Notes under the pieces: model-generated | The model's input: only the letters and a program-made list of their open reading frames with translations | What the model was told of the DNA's origin: nothing | Database searches by the model: none | Made by a program: the position numbers and the translations under genes | Assembly (NCBI GenBank): GCA_913061185.1 | Contig: CAJXTI010000013.1 | Location: 1 to 64,000 of the forward strand | Length of the DNA: 64,000 bases | Direction of reading: 5' to 3' | DNA from: an uncultured Oceanobacter sp. | GTDB lineage: Bacteria; Pseudomonadota; Gammaproteobacteria; Pseudomonadales; Oceanobacteraceae | Shown: positions 27,414 to 37,550 of the stretch, piece by piece | Layout of the letters: each line of letters opens with the position of its first letter | Numbering within the stretch: the stretch's first letter is position 1

Positions 27414-27859
27414 TCGGTCACTTCCGGATCAGGGGCTTCCGTAATCAAACCCACATCGGCGATACCTGCCATTTGCAAACCACCCATTAGCCGAACGACC
27501 TTGCCATAGGCAACCCGTTCATCGCCCCGAATCATCACACGGGTAGTGGGTACCTCGGCTTTTACCTTGGTAACGTAATCCTGCACCTGAATCAACGTCA
27601 TGGCAGCGGGCTGATCATCATCACGCTCGATAAAATACACGCCTTGCTGGTTAACCGAGACAATGATGGTGTTATCGTCGGGTTCAATTTCGACAGGGGC
27701 TGAATCAACCCGAGGCAGATTGACCTGAACACTTTGTACCAGCATCGGAGCCGTCACCATAAAAATGACCAGTAGCACCAGCATCACATCGATGTAAGGC
27801 ACTACATTTATTTCTGCGATAGGACGTCGTTTCGCGGCGGGGGGCTGCATTGGCTCCAT
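27410..27859 (-). CDS. tolR: Tol-Pal system protein TolR
   Basis: 149 residues of the ExbD/TolR family. A short cytoplasmic N-terminus, one TM helix (about 22-42) carrying the essential Asp in VVPYIDVMLVLLVIFMV, and a periplasmic domain with TRVMIRGDERVAYGKVV. It forms the proton channel with TolQ. The ATG shares a base with the tolQ stop (TAATG) and the gene overlaps tolA, so translation of tolQRA is coupled throughout. Confidence 0.96.
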   Translation of the reverse strand: MEPMQPPAAKRRPIAEINVVPYIDVMLVLLVIFMVTAPMLVQSVQVNLPRVDSAPVEIEPDDNTIIVSVNQQGVYFIERDDDQPAAMTLIQVQDYVTKVKAEVPTTRVMIRGDERVAYGKVVRLMGGLQMAGIADVGLITEAPDPEVTE

Positions 27860-28569
27860 TATTTTTCTCCGCTTGCCGCAGGCTTGGCCCCTTGTTTCAA
27901 GCGTAATGCCTGACGATACAGCAGCGAGGAAAATTCATCGGCAAAGGTGTGCATACCAGTGGTCAGATGATCGACCCGCGAGGCAAAACGATTGTAGAAA
28001 ATAACCGCCGGAATCGCCGCCAATAACCCCATCGCCGTGGCGACCAACGCTTCGGAAATACCTGGTGCAACCGTAGCAATTGTCGCCTGCTTGACCGATG
28101 CCAGGCCGTGGAACGCACTCATGATACCCCACACCGTACCAAACAGACCGATATACGGGCTGGTGGAACCGACGGTGGCCAGCATCGGCAGATGCGCATC
28201 CAATGCTTCCGATTCACGGGTAATGGCAATCCGCATGGCACGCTGACAGCCCTGGATCATGGCATCCGGGTCGTGGGTATTCTGCTGACGCATTTTGCCA
28301 AATTCCTTCAGTCCAGCCATAAATACGTTTTCGATCATGCTGGTGGTTTCTTTCGCCTGACATTCCCGATACAGATCGTTGAGGTCAACACCAGACCAGA
28401 AACGATCCTCGAAATCCAGCAACTGGGCGCGACTGGACGATAACAATCGACTGCGCTGAAAAATCACTACCCAACTGCCGACCGATGCGGCTAACAGCAG
28501 CAGCATCACCAATTGCACAACGATACTGGCACTGGCAACCAGGCTGAAAATGGACATGGATTCGTTCAC
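27859..28569 (-). CDS. tolQ: Tol-Pal system protein TolQ
   Basis: 236 residues, MotA/TolQ/ExbB family. TM1 at about 14-36; TM2 and TM3 in the second half with the conserved GLFGTVWGIMSAFHGLA and VAPGISEALVATAMGLLAAIPAVIFYNRF segments. It forms the pentameric stator around TolR. The likely start is GTG with GGGAG six bases upstream; an ATG four codons later is an alternative. 24 bases after ybgC, same strand. Confidence 0.96.
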   Translation of the reverse strand: MNESMSIFSLVASASIVVQLVMLLLLAASVGSWVVIFQRSRLLSSSRAQLLDFEDRFWSGVDLNDLYRECQAKETTSMIENVFMAGLKEFGKMRQQNTHDPDAMIQGCQRAMRIAITRESEALDAHLPMLATVGSTSPYIGLFGTVWGIMSAFHGLASVKQATIATVAPGISEALVATAMGLLAAIPAVIFYNRFASRVDHLTTGMHTFADEFSSLLYRQALRLKQGAKPAASGEK

Positions 28570-28593
28570 TGCTACTCCCTGACATCCGTTAGT

Positions 28594-29019
28594 TTAGCGA
28601 CTGCTGGATTGATGATCCTGCAGTCGGGTTGTAATGATTGGTGGTAAAGCCACTGGCCTGCCTTCGATATTCATGGCGGCCACAACGACCCCGGCCTCAA
28701 CCAACAGCTCATATTCACCAGATTGGTTGATACGACTGACCTGATGCGAAATATGTAAGCGGGCCTTGCCAACGTTATCGACCTGAACCGAGACATTCAG
28801 TTCATCGTCCAGCCTGGCAGGCTTGCGGTATTTGGCCTCAACGGCGGTGACCACAAACAGGATGCCCTGCTGTCGTAATACTTCCTGACCAATCGCCATT
28901 GCCCGCAGCCATTCGGTACGGGCACGCTCCATATAACGCAGATAATTGGCGTAGTAGACAATGCCGCCAGCATCCGTGTCTTCAATGTAAATACGCACAG
29001 GCCAATCAAACCGGGTCAT
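28594..29019 (-). CDS. ybgC: Acyl-CoA thioesterase YbgC
   Basis: Hotdog-fold thioesterase, 141 residues from an ATG with GGA upstream (a longer frame to 29055 lies inside ruvB). The catalytic-site motif [27 protein letters not shown] is typical of the YbgC/4-hydroxybenzoyl-CoA thioesterase family. YbgC associates with the Tol-Pal operon in most Gammaproteobacteria and is thought to act in phospholipid metabolism at the inner membrane. It overlaps the 3' end of ruvB by 14 bases, joining the ruv and tol operons. Confidence 0.94.
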   Translation of the reverse strand: MTRFDWPVRIYIEDTDAGGIVYYANYLRYMERARTEWLRAMAIGQEVLRQQGILFVVTAVEAKYRKPARLDDELNVSVQVDNVGKARLHISHQVSRINQSGEYELLVEAGVVVAAMNIEGRPVALPPIITTRLQDHQSSSR

Positions 29020-30037
29020 CTTGTTGTCCAAACCGTGTCGGCAGTTGCAAACCAAAATGCAGATATGCCAGCCGAGTCGCCATGCGACCGCGTGGCGTGC
29101 GGGTAATATAGCCTTGCTGCATCAGATAGGGTTCCAGCACATCCTCAATGGTATCCCGCTCCTCGCCTATCGATGCCGCGAGGCTATCGACACCGGCCGG
29201 GCCGCCGTCGTACTTTTCCATCAGGGTCAGTAACAGGCGGCGATCCATGTGGTCGAACCCTTGGGCATCGACATTCAACATATTCAATGCGGCATCCGCA
29301 CACGCCAGATCCACCGTACCGTCACCCTTCACCTGGGCGTAATCCCGTACCCGGCGTAATAACCGATTGGCAATCCTTGGAGTGCCCCTGGCACGACGGG
29401 CAATCTCACGCGCACCCGCACTGTCAACCTCTAACCCCAATAACAACCCGGAGCGACTGACGATATAGCTGAGGTCGTCCTCATTATAAAATTCCAGCCG
29501 CTGGACGATTCCAAACCGATCCCGCAGTGGCGAGGTCAACAAACCTGCCCGAGTCGTCGCGCCCACCAGCGTAAAAGGAGGTAATTCAATCTTGATGGAA
29601 CGGGCAGCTGGCCCCTCCCCCACCATAATATCGAGCTGATAGTCTTCCATCGCCGGATAAAGCACTTCTTCTACCGCTGGATTCAAGCGATGAATCTCAT
29701 CAATAAACAGTACATCTCCGGCTTCGAGATTGGTTAACATTGCCGCCAGATCACCGGCTTTTTCCAGTACTGGCCCGGAGGTTGACTTGATCGCAGCCCC
29801 CATTTCAACCGCGATAATATTGGCCAGGGTGGTTTTCCCCAACCCTGGCGGACCAAACACCAGAGTATGATCAAGTGCTTCATTACGGGCACGGGCAGCG
29901 CCAATAAATATTTCCATCTGCTCCCGTACAACCGGCTGACCAATATAGTCTTCGAGTGTTTTGGGACGGATGGCCCGATCCTGATGCTCTTCCCCCGGAG
30001 CAGAGACGGGGCTGATAAAACGATCCGTTTCTATCAT
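29006..30037 (-). CDS. ruvB: Holliday junction branch-migration helicase RuvB
   Basis: 343 residues (E. coli 336). AAA+ motor: Walker [14 protein letters not shown] (about 62-74), Walker [13 protein letters not shown], sensor [21 protein letters not shown], and the C-terminal winged helix ([17 protein letters not shown]). RuvB hexamers pump DNA through a junction held by RuvA. Overlaps ruvA by four bases and ybgC by 14. Confidence 0.97.
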   Translation of the reverse strand: MIETDRFISPVSAPGEEHQDRAIRPKTLEDYIGQPVVREQMEIFIGAARARNEALDHTLVFGPPGLGKTTLANIIAVEMGAAIKSTSGPVLEKAGDLAAMLTNLEAGDVLFIDEIHRLNPAVEEVLYPAMEDYQLDIMVGEGPAARSIKIELPPFTLVGATTRAGLLTSPLRDRFGIVQRLEFYNEDDLSYIVSRSGLLLGLEVDSAGAREIARRARGTPRIANRLLRRVRDYAQVKGDGTVDLACADAALNMLNVDAQGFDHMDRRLLLTLMEKYDGGPAGVDSLAASIGEERDTIEDVLEPYLMQQGYITRTPRGRMATRLAYLHFGLQLPTRFGQQDDPV

Positions 30038-30645
30038 GTGTTACCCAGACTGTTTTTAAGTGCCAGACGAATCAGCTCTTCTGAGGTCGAGGCCTGATCA
30101 GCGATTTTATTTAACATACGGGCCGCCTCTGTTGGCTTGTATCCCAGAGATACCAGCGCCGACTCGGCCTCCAGCAGTACTTGATCAGCGGAAGCCCGCT
30201 CAGCATGATCGGCGGCTTGCCACAGAGGCGCTGGCGTCTGCCATTCTTTCAGCCGGTCGCGCATTTCCACAACCAGGCGTTCCGCCGTTTTTTTACCAAC
30301 GCCAGGCAGTCGAGTCAGGGCAGTAATATCTTCATTATGAACACACATTGCGAACGCGTTCACATCCATGCCAGACAAGATGGCCAGTGCCAGCTTGGGG
30401 CCAACTCCGCTAACCTTGATCAGGGTACGGAACAGCGAACGCTGGCTTTTATCACTGAAGCCATACAGCTGATGGGCGTCTTCCCGGATCGCCAAATGGG
30501 TATATAAAACAGCGGATTCACCAATACGGCCAAGCACCGCAAAAGTTGTCAGTGGCGCCTGAACCTCATAGCCAACGCCATTTACATCAACCAGCAAATC
30601 CGGGGCGGATTTTTCGAGCACAATGCCCTGTAAACGACCAATCAT
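30034..30645 (-). CDS. ruvA: Holliday junction DNA-binding protein RuvA
   Basis: 203 residues (E. coli 203). N-terminal OB-fold ([24 protein letters not shown]), two helix-hairpin-helix motifs ([15 protein letters not shown] and [19 protein letters not shown]) and a C-terminal three-helix domain contacting RuvB (about 155-203). Tetramers hold the four-way junction open. 81 bases separate it from ruvC; no terminator in between. Confidence 0.97.
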   Translation of the reverse strand: MIGRLQGIVLEKSAPDLLVDVNGVGYEVQAPLTTFAVLGRIGESAVLYTHLAIREDAHQLYGFSDKSQRSLFRTLIKVSGVGPKLALAILSGMDVNAFAMCVHNEDITALTRLPGVGKKTAERLVVEMRDRLKEWQTPAPLWQAADHAERASADQVLLEAESALVSLGYKPTEAARMLNKIADQASTSEELIRLALKNSLGNT

Positions 30646-30726
30646 AGCGGTACCTGCGCGGAAAACGGCCTAGACTACCAGCAAAGCCAAGCACTGCTCA
30701 ACAGTCCTGCCAAAGCTCCGGCGGGG

Positions 30727-31257
30727 TCAACCCGGAAAGTTGAGAGGACGCCCTCTGCGGCTGCCGCGTGCACCGGCCTGGGCGACCAGACTGGCGGCGG
30801 TAAACGCATGACAAAGTGCGATGGCCAACGCATCGGCGGCATCGGCCTGAGGACGCCCAGGAAGTTTTAATAATGTCTGAACCATGTGCTGGACCTGTTC
30901 TTTCTCGGCCCCTCCCGTACCGGTCACCGCCATTTTGATGGCTCGTGGTGCGTATTCAGCCACCGGTAATTGCTGCAACGCCGCTGCTACCATGGCCACA
31001 CCACGAGCCTGACCGAGTTTCAGTGCCGAAGCCGCATTTTTACCCATAAATACCTGCTCGATCGCAAACTGCTGTGGCGACCAGGTTTCAATCAATTCGT
31101 TAACGGAAGTAAAAATGGTCTGCAGCCGCTGCGGCATCTCGCCGTCACCACACCGAATACAGCCACTGGTGATGTACTCCACCCGCTGGCCAATCGCGTT
31201 AATCACACCAAAACCGGTCACGCGGGAACCAGGGTCTATACCCAATATAATTGCCAA
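30727..31257 (-). CDS. ruvC: Holliday junction resolvase RuvC
   Basis: 176 residues (E. coli 173). RNase-H-fold endonuclease with the catalytic acidic residues in [14 protein letters not shown] (Asp7), [10 protein letters not shown] (Glu about 67) and [14 protein letters not shown] (Asp about 139-142). Cuts junctions symmetrically after RuvAB migration. The start codon appears to be TTG, supported by AGGAG five bases upstream and by the conserved N-terminus. Eight bases follow the upstream lipoprotein gene, which is probably co-transcribed. Confidence 0.96.
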   Translation of the reverse strand: MAIILGIDPGSRVTGFGVINAIGQRVEYITSGCIRCGDGEMPQRLQTIFTSVNELIETWSPQQFAIEQVFMGKNAASALKLGQARGVAMVAAALQQLPVAEYAPRAIKMAVTGTGGAEKEQVQHMVQTLLKLPGRPQADAADALAIALCHAFTAASLVAQAGARGSRRGRPLNFPG

Positions 31258-31265
31258 ACCAGCTC

Positions 31266-31700
31266 CTAACGGGGGTTAGCCGGATTGTAAAATTGCCAGA
31301 CACCACCAGAGTCGCTGCTACTGATCCGCATCGATTGCCACTCCTCCGGCAACGTCAATACCATACAGGGAGACGTCATGACCTGCGCCACCGCCATGCC
31401 TTGCTGTGGTTGTTGTTCATGAAAGCGAATCAGTGCCACACCATCCAGCATTTCACTTTGATCAAGCATCACCTGGTAACCTGGCGTTGGACGCTGACCC
31501 AGAGCAATCACCACCTGACTGCCATCATCCTTCAGTGTGACTCCGGCCGACGTCCCGCAATGAAGGTTATGCTCGGCACGATTGCCAAGATCAACAACAG
31601 AACCGGCGACTGATGCACAGGCACCCAATAACAACGTGGCAACGATAGCCAGTAGCCGACAAGAATTCGCCAGCCATTGATTTTCCATGCGCGGATTCAT
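31266..31700 (-). CDS. Lipoprotein with PrcB-like C-terminal domain
   Basis: 144 residues from an ATG with GGAGG eight bases upstream; the open frame extends to 31856 through the clpB terminator, so the longer start is rejected. Signal peptide with lipobox LLGACAS. The rest resembles the PrcB C-terminal domain: [17 protein letters not shown] followed by strands ending [12 protein letters not shown]. PrcB-like domains are linked to stability of secreted proteases, but the domain is widespread and no function can be assigned here. Likely the first gene of the ruvCAB-tol transcript. prc itself is 6 kb away on the other strand. Confidence 0.7.
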   Translation of the reverse strand: MNPRMENQWLANSCRLLAIVATLLLGACASVAGSVVDLGNRAEHNLHCGTSAGVTLKDDGSQVVIALGQRPTPGYQVMLDQSEMLDGVALIRFHEQQPQQGMAVAQVMTSPCMVLTLPEEWQSMRISSSDSGGVWQFYNPANPR

Positions 31701-31812
31701 AACAATTCCCTCCAGATCCCTTGTGACCGGTAACGCAACGTTAATACGCCACGACAACATCCCGATGATTATCATACAGACACAAAAGATAACATGCGGA
31801 ACCAGCTCCCAT

Positions 31813-31837
31813 AAAAAAAGCGGCCCCTTCAGGCCGC
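31813..31837 (-). terminator. Intrinsic terminator of clpB
   Basis: Stem GCGGCC (31820-31825), loop CCTTCA, GGCCGC (31832-31837). On the minus strand seven T residues follow. 43 bases past the clpB stop codon. Confidence 0.88.
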
Positions 31838-31879
31838 CAGTCGGATTGACGCTCAAATAGCTTACGCCATTGTTACCAT

Positions 31880-34483
31880 TTACTGCCGTGCACTGAATAC
31901 CAAGGTCGACTCTCCATCGTCCTGGTTAATCACATCCGCCACAATGGTGTCACCGGGCATAAATTTGCCCGAGAGGATATCTTGCGCCAACGGGTTTTCA
32001 ATCCAGCGCTGAATCGCACGCTTCAGCGGACGGGCACCAAATACCGGATCATAGCCAATGTCTACCAGTTTGGTGATGGCGGTATCACTGAGCTCCAGCG
32101 CCAGATCACGCTCGCTCAAGCGATCACGCAACAGTTGCAGCTGAATATCGGCAATGCCACGGATCTGATCTTTCATGAGTGGATGGAACACCACCGCCTC
32201 GTCAATACGGTTGATAAATTCCGGCCGGAAGTGGTTACCAACGATTTCCATGACCGCATCCCGCATGCCTTCATAAGGTTGGTCGGCGAACAGGGTCTGA
32301 ATCACATCAGATCCCAGGTTCGAGGTCATCACCAACACAGTATTCTTGAAATTAACCCGGCGCCCATGACCATCGGTCAGCTGGCCATCATCCAGTACTT
32401 GCAACAAGATATTAAAGACATCCGGATGCGCCTTCTCGACTTCGTCGAGCAAGATTACCGAGTAGGGCTTGCGCCGCACCGCTTCGGTTAGATGACCACC
32501 TTCTTCATAACCCACATAGCCAGGAGGTGCACCGATCAGGCGGGAGACGGAGTGCTTCTCCATATATTCCGACATATCGATGCGCACCATGGCGTCCTTG
32601 CTATCAAACAGAAAGGTTGCCAGTGCCTTGCACAACTCGGTCTTGCCCACCCCGGTAGGGCCAAGAAACAGGAAAGAGCCATTGGGGCGATTCGGATCAG
32701 ACAGACCGGCACGGGAACGACGTACGGCATTGGCAACCGCCTTGATAGCCTGATCCTGACCGACGACCGATTCGTGCAGGACGTCTTCCATACGCAGCAG
32801 TTTTTCCCGCTCCCCTTCCAGCATCCGGTTCACCGGAACACCAGTCCAGCGCGAAACCACTTCGGCGATTTCGTCTTCCGTCACTTTATTGCGCAGCAGG
32901 GTAAACTCTTGTGAGCCATTAGCTTCGGCTTCGTTGGCACTGGCTAGCTGTTTTTCCAACTCTGGAATACGGCCATATTGCAGCTCCGACATACGTTGTA
33001 AATCACCGCTACGACGAGCAGCATCCAGCTCAATCCGTGCCTGCTCCAGTAACTCCTTGGATTTTGATGCCCCTTCCAGCAAGGATTTTTCCTGTTTCCA
33101 GACATCTTCCAGCTCGACATAGGCACGACCGGATTTATTGATTTCTTCATTCAGGTCGCTCAAGCGTTTTTTCGCCGCTTCGTCCTTTTCTTTACGCAGA
33201 GCCTCGCGTTCAATCTTGAGCTGAATCAGGCGACGTTCCAGTTTGTCCATTTCCTGGGGCTTGGAATCGATTTCCATTCGAATCACCGATGCGGCCTCAT
33301 CAATCAGGTCAATCGCCTTGTCGGGTAATTGCCGATCGGCAATGTAACGGGTCGATAGTTTTGCCGCAGCGATAATGGCACTGTCGGTAATTTGTACGCC
33401 GTGATGAACCTCGTAGCGTTCTTTGAGACCACGTAAAATCGCGATGGTATCTTCAACGGAAGGCTCATCCACCAGAATCTTCTGGAAGCGGCGCTCCAGG
33501 GCAGCGTCCTTTTCGATAAATTCCCGATATTCATCCAGCGTGGTCGCTCCCACACAATGCAGCTCACCACGAGCCAGCGCTGGCTTGAGCATATTGCCAG
33601 CATCCATTGAGCCTTCGCCCTTGCCAGCCCCCACCATGGTATGTAACTCATCGATAAAGAGTACGATGCGGCCTTCTTCCTTGGCGACATCTTTCAATAC
33701 GCCTTTCAACCGTTCCTCAAACTCACCCCGATACTTGGCACCCGCCACCAGCGCGCCCATATCCAACGACAAAATGCGCTTGTTCTTGAGGGTATCCGGT
33801 ACTTCACCATTCACAATACGCTGCGCCAGACCTTCCACCACGGCGGTTTTACCGACGCCAGGAGCACCAATTAATACCGGATTGTTTTTGGTTCGGCGCT
33901 GCAATACCTGAATAGTGCGGCGAATTTCGTCATCACGACCAATCACCGGATCCAGCTTGCCAGCTTCTGCCCGTTCGGTCAGGTCGATACAGTATTTTTC
34001 CAGCCCTTGACGGCTGTCCTCGGCATTGGCGTCACGCACGGACTCACCACCTCGCATATCTTCAATCGCTTTGCTGACCTTGTCCTTATCGAGACCCGCC
34101 GCCTTCAGCGCATTACCAGCAGCACCCTTGTCTTCCAACGCCACCAGCAAGAAAATTTCGCTGGAGACGTATTGATCACCCTGCTTCTGAGCGGCTTTTT
34201 CAGTGAGGTTCAACAACCGCCCCAGCTCCGGTGAAATCTGGATTTGCCCGTCAGGGTTGCTTACCCGTGGCTGATCCAACAACACCCTTTGTAAAGCCTG
34301 CTCCAACTGCGGCACATTACTGCCGACACGACGAATGACATCCTTGATTGAACTATTGGCCTGCTGTAGCAATGCCAGTAACAAATGGACAGTGTCTATC
34401 TGATTGTGATCCTGGCCCAGCGCCAGGCTTTGGCTTTCTGCCAATGCGTTTTGCAAACTGGTAGTTAAACGATCCATACGCAT
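31880..34483 (-). CDS. clpB: Disaggregase chaperone ClpB
   Basis: 867 residues (E. coli 857) from an ATG with GAGGAG upstream; a frame to 34543 is unlikely. N-terminal Clp_N double repeat (about 1-145); AAA-1 with Walker [14 protein letters not shown] and Walker [16 protein letters not shown]; the M-domain coiled coil (about 410-530); AAA-2 with [28 protein letters not shown] and the arginine-finger region; C-terminal [13 protein letters not shown]. Hexamers thread aggregated proteins together with DnaK. Monocistronic, with a heat-shock promoter and terminator both visible. Confidence 0.97.
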   Translation of the reverse strand: MRMDRLTTSLQNALAESQSLALGQDHNQIDTVHLLLALLQQANSSIKDVIRRVGSNVPQLEQALQRVLLDQPRVSNPDGQIQISPELGRLLNLTEKAAQKQGDQYVSSEIFLLVALEDKGAAGNALKAAGLDKDKVSKAIEDMRGGESVRDANAEDSRQGLEKYCIDLTERAEAGKLDPVIGRDDEIRRTIQVLQRRTKNNPVLIGAPGVGKTAVVEGLAQRIVNGEVPDTLKNKRILSLDMGALVAGAKYRGEFEERLKGVLKDVAKEEGRIVLFIDELHTMVGAGKGEGSMDAGNMLKPALARGELHCVGATTLDEYREFIEKDAALERRFQKILVDEPSVEDTIAILRGLKERYEVHHGVQITDSAIIAAAKLSTRYIADRQLPDKAIDLIDEAASVIRMEIDSKPQEMDKLERRLIQLKIEREALRKEKDEAAKKRLSDLNEEINKSGRAYVELEDVWKQEKSLLEGASKSKELLEQARIELDAARRSGDLQRMSELQYGRIPELEKQLASANEAEANGSQEFTLLRNKVTEDEIAEVVSRWTGVPVNRMLEGEREKLLRMEDVLHESVVGQDQAIKAVANAVRRSRAGLSDPNRPNGSFLFLGPTGVGKTELCKALATFLFDSKDAMVRIDMSEYMEKHSVSRLIGAPPGYVGYEEGGHLTEAVRRKPYSVILLDEVEKAHPDVFNILLQVLDDGQLTDGHGRRVNFKNTVLVMTSNLGSDVIQTLFADQPYEGMRDAVMEIVGNHFRPEFINRIDEAVVFHPLMKDQIRGIADIQLQLLRDRLSERDLALELSDTAITKLVDIGYDPVFGARPLKRAIQRWIENPLAQDILSGKFMPGDTIVADVINQDDGESTLVFSARQ

Positions 34484-34570
34484 ACTGAGTTTCTCCTCTG
34501 GAAATACCGGCAAACACCAGCCCAACCAGGCAGGCACTCGCAACTGTTGTACTAATTAATCACTACCACC

Positions 34571-34600
34571 TAAATGGCGACTGAATGAATAAATTTCAAG
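34571..34600 (-). promoter_or_regulatory. sigma32 heat-shock promoter of clpB
   Basis: On the minus strand, CTTGAAA (34600-34594), a 14-bp spacer, then CGCCATTTA (34579-34571). The sigma32 consensus is CTTGAAA, 13-15 bp, CCCCATNTA: the -35 is perfect and the -10 differs at one base. It lies about 90 bases before the clpB start. Confidence 0.88.
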
Positions 34601-34778
34601 TAGTAAAGGATAAAACCAAGAAAATCTAATAGTTACTTTATTGATCCTGAGCAATATTCATCGCCGAACCGTATACTGCCCACATAGCAACAATCGCGGT
34701 CGGTGCAAATAAACGATACTCCTGCACTCCACGTCCAATATTGAGTCATTTCAAGTAATTTAAAGGAATTTCACCACC

Positions 34779-35681
34779 GTGAGTCGCGAACTGCGTATCG
34801 GAGCACTGTATTTGCTCGTTGGAGAAGCCCTGCTGGCCATTATGGGCGCGTTAATCAAACACCTGTCAGAAGACCTTTCCACCGAGCAAGTGGTGTTTTT
34901 CCGCAATCTGCTTGGGCTGATTGTGCTGGCACCACTGATTCTCAATACCGGCATTGGCAGTCTGAAGACTCAAGTCTGGCACTGGCACCTGATGCGCGGC
35001 CTTGTCGGTGTTGCTGCGATGTACTGTTATTTCTGGGCACTGGGCAATATGCCCCTGACAGAAGCCTTTCTTGTCAAACTGTCGAGCCCCTTTTTCATGC
35101 CGTTACTGGCCTGGTGGTGGTTAAAAGAACCTGCGGGCAAATTTAGCTGGCTGGCACTGCTGATCGGATTTTCCGGCGTTGCTGTTATCTTGCGGCCGGG
35201 TGCCGACAGTGCCTTTACCTTTGCGGCACTGATCGGTCTGTTGGGGGCCGCGCTGGCAGCGCTGGCCAAAGTCACCATCCGCCGAATGTCGGTGACGGAA
35301 TCCAGCCAACGGATCGTTTTCTATTTTGGCCTGATCGCCAGCCTGGTATCCCTGCCTGCCGCACTGCTGAATTGGCACCCGGTTCCCACCGATGCCTGGT
35401 TATGGCTCGCAGCTATGGGCGTCGTCGCCACGACGGGTCAGCTGGCATTGACCAAGGCTTACCGCACAGCACCGACGGGTAAGGTCGGCGTCTATGTTTA
35501 CAGTGCCGTTATTTATGGGGCCTTGATGGGTTGGTGGTTCTGGGATGAAATTCCCGGCTGGACAACCGCAGCAGGCGCAACCTTGATTATCCTCGCCGGG
35601 GTGGTCAATCTCTGGCAACCCCGTCGCCGTAGCACTCCCAATGCCAGCGACGGCGTAACGCCGCAGGATAATGGCCTGTAA
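34779..35681 (+). CDS. EamA/DMT-family transporter
   Basis: 300 residues with ten hydrophobic segments arranged as two EamA repeats of five. The first repeat begins at ALYLLVGEALLAIMGALIKHLSE and the second at TFAALIGLLGAALAALAKVTIRR. This is the drug/metabolite transporter superfamily of inner-membrane exporters (amino acids, S-adenosylmethionine, nucleobases). The start is GTG, preceded by AAAGGA at 12-base spacing. The substrate cannot be inferred. Divergent from clpB; no partner genes. Confidence 0.9.
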   Translation: MSRELRIGALYLLVGEALLAIMGALIKHLSEDLSTEQVVFFRNLLGLIVLAPLILNTGIGSLKTQVWHWHLMRGLVGVAAMYCYFWALGNMPLTEAFLVKLSSPFFMPLLAWWWLKEPAGKFSWLALLIGFSGVAVILRPGADSAFTFAALIGLLGAALAALAKVTIRRMSVTESSQRIVFYFGLIASLVSLPAALLNWHPVPTDAWLWLAAMGVVATTGQLALTKAYRTAPTGKVGVYVYSAVIYGALMGWWFWDEIPGWTTAAGATLIILAGVVNLWQPRRRSTPNASDGVTPQDNGL

Positions 35682-35868
35682 ACGACCCTGCGATAATCAG
35701 CCAACAGGATGTTAATGGCCGCCAGAATGCACTGATTCGCTGACAAACTGCCTGGCAGGTGTCGAATGAGTGTCAATTCGACACAAAAGACACCGGAAGC
35801 AAGCTGATTATTTCCTCAGGATTAACTATACTGCGGCACTAATCTGGTTTTCGGCAAGAATCGTATCC

Positions 35869-36786
35869 ATGTCCCGAATAGACACTCTGCAAACATTTGT
35901 TTCTGTTGTTCGCGCTCGCAATTTTACCTCTGCCGCCGACTCGCTTGGCGTCACACCGTCAGCCGTCAGCAAGCAAATCAGTGGCCTGGAAGAACGACTG
36001 GGGGTGCGACTACTGAATCGCACCACCCGCTCCGTTAGCCCAACCGAAGCGGGACAGATGTTCTATCAGCATTGTGAGAACATTCTGGAGTCCATCTCTG
36101 AAGCCGAAAAACTGGTCACCGATTTTGATGTGACGCCACGCGGACGTTTGCGAATCACCGCAATGTCCAATTTTGGCCGCCGCGAACTTGCCCGGATGTT
36201 TAATGATTTTTCAGAAAAATACCCGGATATCAGTTTCGATCTGCATATCTCCGACCGACCGCTGGATATCGTTAAAGAAGGCTACGACTTTGCCTTGCGT
36301 ATCGGCACACTGGAAGATTCCCGCCTGATCGCCAAGCCAGTTGCACGCCAGAACATCGTGGTTTGTGCTTCCCCAAAGTACCTCAAGGTCTGGGGCACAC
36401 CCACCTCGCTGGAAGATCTCAACCGTCACCGTATCCTGATGGTCACCAATGCCGAATTTGCTCGAATCAACTGGTTGCGCCAGTTCGAAAAGGATCATGG
36501 CTTCACCTTGTCCAGCGTCGAACGCAAGCTGTCGGTCAACGATATCGATATGGTGTACGAAGCCTGCCTGGCGGGTATGGGGATTACCGCAATACCCACG
36601 TATATTGCCGACCATCACTTGCAGAATGGTGAACTCGTACGCTTGTTCAGTGACGTCGAAATTCCGGTCAGGACGATCAAGGTCGTTTTTCCGCAAAACC
36701 GCTACCTGGCGACCAAAAGTCGTGCCTTTCTCGATTTTATCACCGAATACTTTGACGACCTCGGTATCAGCAGTGACGAGTCCTGA
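35869..36786 (+). CDS. LysR-family transcriptional regulator
   Basis: 305 residues from an ATG placing the helix-turn-helix at the usual position; a frame from 35770 adds 33 atypical residues. Winged HTH: FVSVVRARNFTSAADSLGVTPSAVSKQISGLEERLGVRLLNRTTRSVSPTEAG (about 8-60). The substrate-binding domain has RGRLRITAMSNFGR and IVVCASPKYL. It belongs to the CrgA/AaeR-like branch. It probably autoregulates and may control the EamA gene upstream, since they are co-oriented 187 bases apart. Its stop codon forms the loop of its terminator. Confidence 0.92.
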   Translation: MSRIDTLQTFVSVVRARNFTSAADSLGVTPSAVSKQISGLEERLGVRLLNRTTRSVSPTEAGQMFYQHCENILESISEAEKLVTDFDVTPRGRLRITAMSNFGRRELARMFNDFSEKYPDISFDLHISDRPLDIVKEGYDFALRIGTLEDSRLIAKPVARQNIVVCASPKYLKVWGTPTSLEDLNRHRILMVTNAEFARINWLRQFEKDHGFTLSSVERKLSVNDIDMVYEACLAGMGITAIPTYIADHHLQNGELVRLFSDVEIPVRTIKVVFPQNRYLATKSRAFLDFITEYFDDLGISSDES

Positions 36787-36799
36787 GGACTCGTTTTTT
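36776..36799 (+). terminator. Intrinsic terminator whose loop is the LysR stop codon
   Basis: Perfect stem ACGAGTCC (36776-36783) / GGACTCGT (36787-36794) with the three-base loop TGA (36784-36786) being the stop codon, followed by Ts to 36799. The upstream arm is the last coding triplets of the gene. Confidence 0.9.
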
Positions 36800-36809
36800 C
36801 TTGCTGACG

Positions 36810-37241
36810 CTATCCTGCGGCGGAACAACGCTCAATAAAGACCGCCGGTACCCGAGCCAGCTTGCGTTCCTCATAGTCAAAAAACACGATGCCAGTCTTT
36901 GCTTCAGCCACTAATTTTCCTTGCGCCTGATTGCTGACGCGATAGATAAAATCACAGCCATACTTGTTGAAATCCGTCACCCCGACTTCAAACGTCAGTA
37001 CATCACCAACAAAGGATTCTGCCCGAAAACTGACTACCAGATCCGTCACCATAATACCAAAGCCCTCAATATTGAGTTCGGCAAAATCAAACTGGCGTAA
37101 ATAACGCAAACGCGCCTCGTGCAATAGCGTCACCATACGGTCATTGCCCAGGTGATTACCGTAATTGATTTCCGATATCCGCACATCGAGATCCACCGAA
37201 AACTCAAACGTCTGCGGTAATTCAAGCGTTACTCTGGCCAT
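36810..37241 (-). CDS. Hotdog-fold acyl-CoA thioesterase
   Basis: 143 residues from an ATG with AGGAGG upstream (the frame extends to 37298). 4-hydroxybenzoyl-CoA-thioesterase-like hotdog: VRISEINYGNHLGNDRMVTLLHEARLRYLRQF (about 19-50), then FRAESFVGDVLTFEV and a terminal AEAKTGIVFFDY. In YbgC-type enzymes the motif has a catalytic Asp; here the equivalent stretch reads EINYGNHLGN, so the nucleophile/base may be Glu or another residue. Cytoplasmic. Convergent with LysR and divergent from prc; no pathway evident. Confidence 0.85.
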   Translation of the reverse strand: MARVTLELPQTFEFSVDLDVRISEINYGNHLGNDRMVTLLHEARLRYLRQFDFAELNIEGFGIMVTDLVVSFRAESFVGDVLTFEVGVTDFNKYGCDFIYRVSNQAQGKLVAEAKTGIVFFDYEERKLARVPAVFIERCSAAG

Positions 37242-37550
37242 ACTGCCTCCTGATCGTAGTGTTCGAAAATGTCCCGCTACAGACTGCAGCGAAGTCACTC
37301 ACAAGCCCGTCTTTCCAGTATCAATGGCCACAGACAAGGAATTATTTTTATTCTTTGGCATCAAAACCTTCCTCAGGCTTCCGTTATGTGCCAAGCGGTT
37401 AGCAAGGCAGTCTATAATTGACAGCTTGGCATCCGCATCGGCCTGCATTATGGTGCCTTACAGTAGCGGCCAAATGGCGGCGATCAAGCATACCCATGCC
37501 CCTGTGGTTGTACAAATTTGAAAACAACGAGTAGACGTCTGGCTGTAACT

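Noticed and set aside
31700..31856. Longer N-terminus for the PrcB-like lipoprotein
   Set aside because: It would include the clpB terminator hairpin as coding sequence, while the inner ATG has GGAGG and gives a proper lipoprotein signal.
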